Positions 22,701 to 31,990 of a stretch of DNA of 64,000 nt are shown in pieces. Made by a program: the position numbers and the translations under genes. This DNA comes from Auriscalpium vulgare (taxonomy: Eukaryota > Basidiomycota > Agaricomycetes > Russulales > Auriscalpiaceae): positions 682,001 through 746,000 of the forward strand of contig JAHBBC010000013.1 of NCBI GenBank assembly GCA_019915015.1, written 5' to 3'. The stretch's first letter is position 1, and each line of letters begins with the position of its first letter. The notes under the pieces are model-generated. The model ran no database searches. It had not been told where the DNA came from and saw nothing but the letters and a program-made list of their open reading frames with translations.

Positions 22701-25700
22701 GCAATGTCCAACTGTGCAGGGCCCAATGCGCATCCTGCCAGCTCATTTGCATACAGGGCCGACAGCACGAGGGCGGTCACCACTGTCAGACGAATCATGA
22801 ATGCAGTCATGTCTGCTCGTATTGCGAGGCAGAAGGTTTGGAGCGCAAGAATTGTGGAACAATGCGAGTCTCTCTTGCATTTGTGACTCTTAGCGACTCC
22901 TGATCTCTTTTTGCTTCACAGCGCGGGCCACTCTGGCAAGCATATGTTCGTTTTTAGTCATTTCATGATGGCGGCCCATCCTGATGCCTTCTCAGCTGCG
23001 TCGTTGGAAGTCATCTGTGTGGCGAGACCTGTGACCTCGATGGGAAACAGGGCTGCCTGGGTGAATGCACGAAGGTGACCAGCTTCAATCTCATCGAACT
23101 CTGTCACCGTCCACTTACGTGCAGTCAGGTTCTTGACCATGCGGATGAAGGGCACATGTGCTCTGCGGCTGTTCACATGTGTGGCATGGTGCGTCGTCCT
23201 CTCTCAAGCATTATCTCCCAGCCAGTCGCTAAGGTCTTCACAGCCGTGTGATCTGAGCGGGATCAAAATACCGAATGGGAAACCCTATTCGTGTCCCAAT
23301 ACGTGCCGGAAACCCAGGTGGGCAAAGCGTGTCGAGCGCAACATGCATCTTGTCGACGCGTTCTGACGGCGGTTCCTAGCGACGAGGAGCACACCATCCA
23401 TATCTGCGAAAATCGTCTGTGCCCAGTAGCCTGCCAGCTCTGCAAGCGCCTCTGTGCACATGGCCACCTTCACGGTCTGCTTCCTGGAGAGACTCATCTG
23501 TGCGGGTATGTGGTCCTACCTTCATGGATTATCAGCTGTCTGATTAGGTCTCAGAGAGCAGCATGCTTGTGTCGCGCTCTGCCGCGCTCAAGGCACCTGT
23601 GAAATCAAGACAGCACCGCAGTCCGTCGAGGACACCTTCACGGGCCGGCACGAGACGTTCCAATACACAAAGGTTAGCGCGTTCGCTTCCTATTTTATTC
23701 AATCAGTCTGATTCTTGGTCTTCTAAGTATACGCAAGGTACATATGTTTGTGCTTGTCACACAGCGAGTCTGGCTGACCAGTGCTTGGCAGTTGCGAAAC
23801 GCTTGAAATGCGTGAAGCAGATCCTGCCCGGCGAGACGGAGCATGAAGGTGACCATGCACACAGCACTGACAAGAAGCCATTCCACTACTGCGAGACTCG
23901 GTACGACCCGGCGCTTTCGTACTCATCCGTCTCTTCTGACACTGTCATACCAGTTGCGAGGGCTGCGGCTATTTCTGCATACTCCCCCTTGGTCGGCTCA
24001 GTCACCATGCCATCTAGGCTATTCATTTAACGCCCTTATAAACAGGACACATCCAAAAAGAGCATGAGACAAGCCATGGATCGATGTCGCGCACGCGTTG
24101 GGCGGTGGACGGGCCGGACGGGACGGCCGTTGACCTTGGCGGGCGCAAGTTCTCCGCGAACGACGAGGGTGCGCCGATGATGTGCAACCTGTTCTGTTCC
24201 TCGATGGGCAGACACGCGCACATTGACTTCTGTCGGGCCGCGCAGAAAGGCGATGGAACGAAGCCGTGCGGGGACGCGGACGTGCAGCACATCAGTGAGA
24301 AGATGACGCCAGAGCCGGACAGGCCGAAAGACTGGATCACGCATTCTCTGCATTGGCGTAGGATGGGTGCGTAGACCTTGGAAGCTTGGTAGGAGACGCG
24401 ACTGACTGTTCTACGTCATCTTAGGTTTCAAAGGTGATATCAAAGCCAGCCATTAGTTAGCTCAGCTGACGTTGTGTAGATCCGTACCCACGCGACGACC
24501 AAGCAAACTTCGCCAAGTGGTAAGTGTCATCCTGTTATTTATAGATGAAATATCATTTTCAATGTCTGTCCAGCGATTCGATGTGCTCAGGTGGGCCATA
24601 ATGCTACGCTCTCCCTTTACCTGAAATAACAACACGTGACCTTAGGGAACGAGCATACTCAGGCTACCCCCGCCGTTCCGTCTTACTGCACGTTGCCGAT
24701 CTTCCACCCCCCTAGCAACCCTTCCGGCGCGCCCGCAGGCCTAGGCTACATATCCAACGACGGACACATGTTTGGATGCAAGAACCCGGTTGTAATGCAG
24801 CAGGCATTCCATGTGTGCGTACTTTGCTATGTCACAGACTTAGAACTTTCAAAATGACCTATGCCATTTTTGTTGATTCCAGGATCTTTGTAATTGATAG
24901 GTATGTGCTACCGATGTAGGACCCACTCCGAATCGCATCCTCACTGTTGCGAAATAGGTCCGGCTCAATGTCCATCCAAGATCGCCAGCCACTTGCCAAT
25001 GCACCCGCAACGGATCTCATTCGGCGTACCGCCAACAATCGTCTCGGTGCCGTTTTTTCAGCACTCTACAGCTTCTGGTCTGCCCGCCACGCTGCCGCTT
25101 CCAGCGGTGGGCAGCAGGCGAGACGCGACGCGTACACGATCGTGATGTTCGATCACACGACCCAGACCGCCGTGGCGAACGATTTCACGAGCTCCCCGGA
25201 CCAGCTGCTGGCAGCCGTGCTGCGTTGTGTCACGTATGGCGGTACCGACTTTACGCTGGCGTTGAAGCAGGGGCAGGCGGCCATGCAGACGCATTGGAGC
25301 ACGGAGCGGTAGGTTGGTGGGCCGCATGGCTGAGTATAGGGCTAATATGTCGTTCTTGTGCAGGACACCTATCATGATCTTCTTGTCAGATGGCGAATGC
25401 AGCGTTGCGGACGATACTGTTCATGACCTCGCGCGCACCGCTGTCCGCCTCGGGTAAGTCTTGTCGTCGATCTCGACGACTGAGTAGTATACTTATTGGA
25501 TCATTTGCTAGGAAACCACTGTCATTCCATGCCGTGTCGTTCGGCCCCGACTCGGCGTCGTCCTCACTGCGTCGCATGGCGCAAATCGCGAACGAAGTCC
25601 AGAAGAACGCCCCGCGCGATCCGCTGCTGCCAGCTGCGGCCACAGTCCCTTCCACATATGCCGTTGCTCTTGACACGGTTAGTTCTATATCTTGGGATAA

Positions 25701-25809
25701 AGCCTGCTCTGACGATGTGCAATACATGCAGGTTCGACTTGCGGAGACGTTCCTGGGTATCGCCGAGTCGCTGAGGAAGCCGAGAGGGTCGTTGCTCCAC
25801 GCCAATTAG
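16750..25809 (+). CDS. Giant GTPase (GBP/VLIG-like) with Cys/His-rich region and C-terminal VWA domain
   Basis: One gene of about 30 or more exons and roughly 2,300 residues, from MSDSYAPPNLF (ATG 16750) to GSLLHAN (stop 25807-25809). Order: acidic N-terminus; region with VDKIIISQDSLQEF (17250 on); coiled coil (18240-18480); helical block (18675-19338); beta-rich, possibly propeller, block (19770-20560); GTPase; Cys/His-rich region (22700-24500); VWA. G1 is GEQSVGKS (21197-21220). G3 is DFEG, split by an intron after 21393, then HSIERSAQEDTLLVLFN. LVIIIKDV resembles the (R/K)D-type G4 of GBP relatives. The Cys/His region has many CxxxC and HxxxC pairs. The VWA has a complete MIDAS DRSGSMS (24896-24973, split by an intron), MIFLSDGEC and a C-terminal ALDTVRLAETF helix. 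Most junctions were checked; the second intron (about 16970-17010) and parts of 22860-24660 are unresolved. Large GTPases of this fold often oligomerise on membranes; here the role is unknown. Confidence 0.88.
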
Positions 25810-26064
25810 AGATAGTTGCACACCGCGCCGTGTCTCATAGCCTGTACCATACTACCGATGTATCCCGTTTGATGTGTACCGAATATTTTTGCGCTGCACG
25901 AAAGTATACCGGACAGTTGTCGGACCCCGGCCACTATAATAGCCGGACCCCCCACATCAATACCCCGCTTTCAGCTGCCTGTGCCAGTACAACGTGCCCC
26001 GCTCTCTGATCACCACGGCCTTGTCGCGCACCAGCACTGCAAGCTGTCGCCAGCGACGACGCCC
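25810..26064. promoter_or_regulatory. Spacer between the giant gene and gene B
   Basis: Short region with a TATA-like CACTATAATAG near 25933-25943, about 120 bases before the gene B start codon. It must also hold the 3' end of the giant gene. Confidence 0.4.
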
Positions 26065-27284
26065 ATGGAACACTTTTCCTGGTCGGACACCCTCCGCGCG
26101 CTCGCCTCGCCATGCCTTGGCTGCCTGCGCGCATCCAGCCCACACCCCTACCTCCCCGAGTACGAGCGCGAATCCGGATCGTCTGCGCTTGAAGGACTCC
26201 TCGCCGACTCGACGAGCTCGACCGACGATGCTGAGACGCTCTCACTGCACTCTAACATTGGTACGCCGGGCGAGCACCGGCGCAAGAAGCGGCGCTTTAA
26301 CAAGCATATACGCCTCTTCGGCTTCGACCTGTTCGGGCGCCCGCCCATCCAGCTCCCGCCCGACGACGATGAGGCGGAGGAGCGACGGCAGCGGCGCGAG
26401 CAGCGGCGGGGCCTCTCGTCATCGACGCTCGATTCGGACGCGGCCCCGCTCGACGCCGCAGTGATCGACTCGCGCGTGGACGAGCACGCGCGCGAGCAGG
26501 AGGAGGCCGCTGCGCGCCGGGCACGCAAGCAGGAGCGCAAGGAACTGCGCCGGGCCGCGCGCGCGCTCGCACTGCAGCACGGCGGGGAGGCGTTCGAAGG
26601 CTTCCAGGGGAGCGGCAGCGCGCCGGGCGGCATCCCGTCGCCGTTCCTCAACGGCGGGGGTTCGCTGGCGGACTCCGAGTCGGTCGGCTCGGGGAGCGTC
26701 GCACGGGACCGGCGCGTGGGGGAGGACGTGGGGGAGGACGATGGCGACGCGGGAGACTTCGATGCGCACGCATATACGCGGCGCGCACGCGGCGGACCCA
26801 GCGAGCGCGACTCGGACTCACGTTCGCGCACGTCGGCGACGCGCTCGTCCCACTCGGGCACCGGCGCCGGCGCGGAGTACAACCATCACTTCCTCTCGCA
26901 GCCGTCCCAGTCGTCACAGCCCACCTCGCCATCTCCCTTGTCGGCCACCTTCCCTTCCCCCGCCACCGTTAAGCCCAAAAGACCAAATCCATGTCGTCCA
27001 AGTCATCGCGGTCCCGCTCAAGCAAGTCCACCTCGTCTGCCTCCGCGTCCGCATCCGCGAGCCTCGCGTCGCCGGTCGCGCCACAGTTCATCTCGATGCC
27101 GGAGCCGCAAGCGCAGGAGTTTGAGGGTTTCCCCGGGGATATGGGCGCCATGCATGTCGTCACGGAGGGCTTGCGCGCCGATGGTGCAGGTGGTTTCCCT
27201 AGTGGCGGTTTCCCGAGCCCAAGGCTGGGCGGGCCGAGGGGAGGGGGAAAGAGCATGGGCGCGTTCTTAGCGACGCGGGGATAG
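26065..27284 (+). CDS. Gene B copy 2, conserved low-complexity protein with one frameshift
   Basis: I do not know a function. ATG 26065 opens MEHFSWSDTLRALASPCLGC, then ETLSLHSNIG, a basic stretch (RRKKRRFNKHIRLFGFDLFG), an Arg/Ala/Glu-rich coiled segment, and Ser-rich tracts ending SMGAFLATRG. The frame shifts at the A run 26977-26980: four A here, five in copy 1 (15088-15092 on the other strand). Before it the frame reads SPATVKPK; after it the conserved frame continues as SSKSSRSRSSKSTSS. The other frame stays open only because the DNA is GC-rich. It is either a recent frameshift or a consensus error. This copy keeps the 5' end that copy 1 lacks, so it is the likelier functional locus. Confidence 0.6.
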
Positions 27285-27690
27285 GTGTGCACCGTGTGTG
27301 CTTCGTATCTAAGTGCGTCTTCATCTTCCTTTCTCGAATGCTCAGCTCACTGACGGACGTGCCCATGGCAGCGAGATATAATGAAGTTGTTGATTATGGC
27401 TACTAGAATATACCCTGTTAAGTGCTTTACATGCAGTCTAATCCGGACAACTATTGGTCGCCCGCGGCCGCTTGCTATACTTCCCGTCCATCAAGTGCTC
27501 TCCAGCAAATTCTCGGAAGGTCCCTCGTCCTCGTCGCCTCCACTCCGCCATCCCTCCCAAGCCCCCATCACCGGTGCCGGCACTGATTATCCATTCGCTG
27601 CTTCCCCTAAGCCAGCCCGTCTCAAGCCACCGCCGCACTGAGTGCTGGAAAACTTCGCAAACTCGGCAGTGTGAGCTTGGCAATGGCATG
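26316..27690. repeat. Inverted segmental duplication, copy 2
   Basis: Inverted partner of 14312-15750, about 10.6 kb away. It spans gene B from the FGFDLFG codons to its 3' flank, then a decayed minus-strand copy of the end of gene A (a GAGTTTGCGAAG-like stretch near 27650). Gene A's 5' exon is absent, the mirror image of copy 1 where gene B's 5' exon is absent. Confidence 0.82.
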
Positions 27691-27976
27691 GCCGCTCAGG
27701 TGGCGCGATCTGCGCGTCGGGTCCAGCCATCCAGGGTGGCGGGGTGTCTGGGGTCTCCTTCAGTAGTGGGCAGGTTGTTGGCAGCCTCGACGACGACGTA
27801 CTAATACTAAGGTTCGCGCGTTCGGCTCATGTCTCATCGCAGAGAAGAAGCTTGCCCTCGACTCGATGGCTGCGTATCCGGGCGAACGTACTGAACTCAA
27901 AAAGCGCCCAGATGAGTGAATGCGGGGAGATGCAACGCAGTCGAAGGAGCGCTTGCCATTGACTGGTTTTCGGCAG

Positions 27977-28902
27977 AATTTTCGTTGTTAATAGGTTCCT
28001 TACCCTTCATGTTCCCAGAACTCTAACTCAACGACCTGGTCGGGTAGATCTTCATCCATGTTAGGAACTGACCGACTTCCGCTTCCGAATGCCCCGGCTA
28101 CTAACCTCATCAGTCAACACGCCAATAACCGTCTCGGTGCGGTGTACTCAGCTCTCTACAGCTTCTGGTCTGCCAGACATGCGGCTGTCACAACCGGGCA
28201 GGCTAGCGGGGGAGCGCGTCGCGACGCGTACAGCCGTGATGTTGTTCGATGATTTCGTCGTTCACAGCACGACCAACGATTTCTCGAGCTCTCCGGATCA
28301 GCTTCTCAACGGGGTATTACAGTATCGTCCCCACCTCGGGACAAATTTTGAGGCAGCGCTGCGAGCGGCCCAAGGGGTGATGGGGAATCACTGGAGTACT
28401 GAACAGTGCGCCATCCTGCTGACCTCGCGCTATGCAGACACTCACGATTACGCCACAGGACGCCGGTTATGATATTCCTTTCAGATGGCGAGTGCGGTGT
28501 ACCCGACGAATGCATGCAAGACCTCGCTCGAAGTGCGGTCCGCCTCGGGTACGTCTTGCGATTATTCTTTACCTGGCTACCACCAACCCACGGCCCTTCT
28601 ATGTAGGAAGTCTCTTTCCTTCCACGCTATATCCTTTGGAACCAATATATACTCGTCAACCCTCCGGCGCATGGCTCAAATTGCGCAGGAAGTACAGAAC
28701 AACGCACCACAGGATCCGCTTCTACCCGCAAAGGCTGTAGTTCGCTCAACGTACGCTGTCGCACTTGACACAGTGAGTCTCACGAACTGCTTAGTCCCTG
28801 CGCAGTGACTGACTGCTTCTTTAGGTCCGTCTGGCTGAGACATTCTTGGGCATAGCGGAGTCCCTGAGAAAGCCCCGGGGCTCGCTGCTTCATGCGAATT
28901 GA
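27977..28902 (+). pseudogene. Degenerate duplicate of the giant gene's VWA exons
   Basis: Aligns exon by exon with 24882-25809 and even keeps splice positions. IFVVNR sits where the parent has IFVIDR, then SSSML, then NAPATNLI, NNRLGAVYSALYSFWSARHAA, MIFLSDGECGV, and the same C-terminus GSLLHAN (stop 28900-28902). The metal-site DxSxS motif has become NxSxS. A frameshift near 28230-28250 (RRDAYS to RDVVR against parent RRDAYTIVMFD) breaks the frame. Only the last exons were copied; no GTPase or zinc region precedes it, and no start codon is evident. It lies downstream of gene B copy 2. Confidence 0.85.
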
Positions 28903-29869
28903 GAGATGACCTGAGTCATTGCGAAAATTTGTGAAGACTCGGAGTCCGTCCTGTACCCTCAAGTACTATCAAAGGCGCATCTCACCCTCAGATGGCTCCG
29001 ATATACTTATTTCCTTGCGGTCAGGTCGGCGAGTGTCCATGTCCAAGTTCCAACGTACGGTGGCGAAGCTGTCAGATATGGGACAGTGAGCCCGGCAGAA
29101 CATTTGTAAGAAAGAAGACAAGCGGATGGGCGCTAATCAACATCACGAAGCAAAGGATCGGCCGTCGCTCTGGCTGGCCCAGCAGCTCTTCGCTCCCGCG
29201 CAATCCTCCAGTTCCCCTCCCACTCCGATACTGTCCCGCCCGCCGATCCCGCCGCCGTCCAAGATGGGCCAGAGGGCGCGCTCGCACGGTGAGGATCCCC
29301 GCGGCCCACTGCCGCACGGATCCGCAAGGCAAAGCACATAATGAACTCCGGATGTATGTAACCCTGGCTCCCCTCCATCCTGGCCTTGCTGACCACCATC
29401 CAGCCGCAGTACGCGCTGTCGTCTCCAGGCCTACCACAACGTAGAGGCCTCCATGCCCACATAGGGATCCTCTCCAGCGCACCAATTTCGACATCGTTGG
29501 AGGGCCTTCTGCGTTTCGAGGAACGAATGGTAAGATGTCTCAACAGATACTCGTACGTTTCGGCACTGAACATCCTATCAGGTATCGACCCCTTCGTCCA
29601 GGGCAAACCATGAGCTCACAGTGCGGTGGCAACAAGGCCTTCGCCTCAGGGGGCTGCTGGTTCTCGGAGGGTTCTACCTGGTGCGTTGGACAAACGAATG
29701 AACGTCCCCTCGGCTCACGTCCGGCCTTTTCTCCACAGATCCTCCTGCAGCAAGCTACCGCCGAACGGCCGTGGCACCGGCTGCAGAAAGCCGTCCAGGC
29801 ACAGCTGGCGCAAGTCGATACCAGGGTGTCCTGCATCGACGAACGAGAGCCCGATACGAGCTCGCCCCG
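28903..29869. other. Region before the Mutator-like transposase, unresolved
   Basis: Several overlapping open frames on both strands, none with clear features. A plus-strand segment (about 29407-29613, VVSRPTTTQ, LEGLLRFEERMVRCLNRYSYV) looks protein-like and could be an upstream exon of the transposase gene or a fragment of another gene. I could not build a consistent model. Confidence 0.4.
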
Positions 29870-30907
29870 CGCCCCATCGCTGCCCCGCCTCGGTGCGGAC
29901 GGGTATGCCGAAGGGCTTTCATCTGGACCCAACGGGTGGGGTCTTGACGTCCGCATCCCAGGACGATCCCTTCACCTCACTGTCGGCCAACATCCAGGCC
30001 CTTAAGGTGCGTAGTTATCGTCGACCGGGCAGAGGGCCGCTCTGACTGTGCCCCGCAGGACGCTGCAGCGGCCTTGCCAGTCCAATACACGACAGACAAT
30101 GACACTGTAAAGGTGCGTACTCAGTCTCGATCACCCACGGCTCAACGCTTATCTGAGACCTCACAAAGGTCGCCATCAAATCGTTCTACTACACCGAGGC
30201 ACAGCGGACCGCCGTCAAGTCACTCTATGCCTCGGGCAAGGAGACGCGCTTTACATACTGCGATCAAGACGCGAACGACCAGCGAGCTGCGAGCGATCTC
30301 CTGGAGAAGGAGGGGCTGGACGAGGACTCGAGGAAGTCGCTTGAGAGCAAGTGGACGGTGCGGACAAGTAAAAGGTGGACGAAGCGGTATCGGGTGGTCG
30401 TACAATGGTAGCTACCGCCTGGATGTCCATCGTACATAACCTAATATAGTTTGCAGTCTTTCTGGCTACAGTACAGAAGCCCGGCAGGAGAAGGACGACA
30501 AAAACAAGAAGCAGGTCAACGCCTCGCCATCGAAGAAGAAGTGGTCCCGGGCAGTCGCATACGACTTCACTGGCTGCCTGGCCCATGCGGACATTACATT
30601 TTCTGGTGTCGGCGACGAGCATGTTCTGCGACTCGTCGGCTGCCTTGAGCACAACGAAGACTGCAAGGCCGGGGCTCTGAAGCGGCTCCCCGCCATACCA
30701 CTCCACTCACACGTCAAAGAGGTCGCCCTTCGTCAGCTCAAGGACGGGGCAAGGTATGCAACGACCGTTCACATGCAGTAGAGGCCCGCTGACACCCGCT
30801 CAAGCCTTACAGCCATACAGGCTCGAAATATTGAGCTGAATTCAAACCGCCAATACCGCGATCAGGCCTCCTCAGACCCGCTGCACCGAAACTTCCGATA
30901 CGGGCTG
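29870..30907 (+). pseudogene. Mutator-like (MULE) transposase, 5' part, cut by the copia element
   Basis: Cut-and-paste transposase gene. Exons read DDPFTSLSANIQALK, DAAAALPVQYTTDNDTVK, VAIKSFYYTEAQRTAVKSL, then KKKWSRAVAYDFTGCLAHAD, LVGCLEHNEDC and finally DPLHRNFRYGL at 30907, where the LTR begins. Deleting 30908-42318 and one copy of the GGCTG duplication gives FRYGL followed by LASDMRSLYRAHH in frame, so both parts were one gene. The Cys/His pattern around VGCLEHNEDC is typical of the zinc-binding N-terminal region of these transposases. The true start is uncertain, between about 29380 and 29870. Confidence 0.8.
30903..30907. repeat. Target-site duplication GGCTG, left copy (copia)
   Basis: GGCTG directly precedes the 5' LTR and recurs directly after the 3' LTR (42319-42323). 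Five bases is the usual duplication for Ty1/copia integrases. Confidence 0.93.
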
Positions 30908-31105
30908 TGTTGTAGTTAGTGGGAGAAGCCACTCGGCGACTCCCGAACATACTAGATTAGATTACTAAGTACAGTAGATAAGCGAATTCCTAGTCATAGG
31001 AATATTCCAGTAGTCTTGCACTTAGGTATAAAGGCTCGCATTCAGGAGCCGGAATAAATCAATCTTATTCTCTATTTTACTCGCTCTCTACTTGTTTATT
31101 CTACA
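30908..31105 (+). repeat. 5' LTR of the copia element
   Basis: 198 bases, starting TGTTGTAG and ending TTCTACA, with a TATAAAG box near 31027. It is identical by eye to 42121-42318. Confidence 0.95.
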
Positions 31106-31186
31106 GGTTATGGGCCCTGCCCTTAACTGATCACATACAGTCACTATCTGCCAGCCCTATCTATCACCCCCGAAATCTTCCCACCC

Positions 31187-31751
31187 ATGTCAGACAACAC
31201 GTACGGCAGCGGCACGTACAACACAGTCCGGATCGATGCCTTGCGGGGCACCGAGAATTACGCCGTATGGCGTATGAAGATCGAAGATCTACTTACCAAT
31301 GCGGACCTGTGGGATTATGTCGACGGGACGGCGAAGAAACCTGCCGCGGCAGCGACAGGAGCGGATGCCAAGTGCAAGAAGCCGCTGACGAGAAGATCAG
31401 GGTCTGGACAAAGAAGAGTCGACAGGCGCTGTCGGCAATTCGGCTGCGGGTCGCAGACCCGCTGCTGGTATACGTTCGGGACGAGAAAGAAGCCGCCGCC
31501 GCGTGGAGCATACTCGAGGAGTTGTACCAGCCGAAAGGAACGCTGGGGCTCGTACTCGCGAGGCGAAATTTCTTCAGAGCCGAATGCGCGGAAGGCGCAG
31601 ACGTCGAGGAGCACATCAGGAAGATGCGCGGACTGCAGAGCGATCTGCACTCACTGGGACATCAGATCTCAGACGAAGATTTCGGCATGGCGTTGCTGAC
31701 GTCGTTGCCAGAGTCTTGGGACCCTTACATACGGTCAATAGATCGCACAGC
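31187..31751 (+). pseudogene. copia gag, N-terminal part (frameshifted, then interrupted)
   Basis: Starts MSDNTYGSGTYNTVRIDALR with GTENYAVWRMKIEDLL, the usual copia gag opening. Near 31370-31385 the frame changes before EKIRVWTKKSRQALSAIRL, then EELYQPKGTLGLVLARRNFF and LLTSLPESWDPYIRSIDRTA. At 31752 the inner DNA transposon begins; the next gag residues resume at 38616 (LGKSGTVISRILEETK). Confidence 0.88.
31744..31751. repeat. 8-bp target-site duplication CGCACAGC, left copy
   Basis: CGCACAGC borders the left inverted repeat and is repeated at 38608-38615. Removing the element and one copy restores the gag frame (DRTALGKSG). Confidence 0.92.
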
Positions 31752-31783
31752 AGGACCCCCGTAACTCATGCCAGGGGTATGAT
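31752..31783 (+). repeat. Left terminal inverted repeat of the DNA transposon
   Basis: 32 bases beginning AGGACCCCCGTAACTCATG. One mismatch to the right repeat, at position 18 (T against C). Confidence 0.93.
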
Positions 31784-31990
31784 CCGCCAAACGGGGTCAA
31801 CTACCATTTTTTTTTGCGGCTCGCGACCCCTTCCAGCTACCATTCGCCCCTCAGACCTCCGTTTGGGGTCCGTAGCTACCACGGATAGGATCATAGCTTC
31901 AAAAAAATCGTAGTTTATTGTAAAAAGCTCCGCTTTGCGTGCAGGCAGGAGGGGATGTACTACGGATGCGCAGAGGCCTGTCAAACTGAC

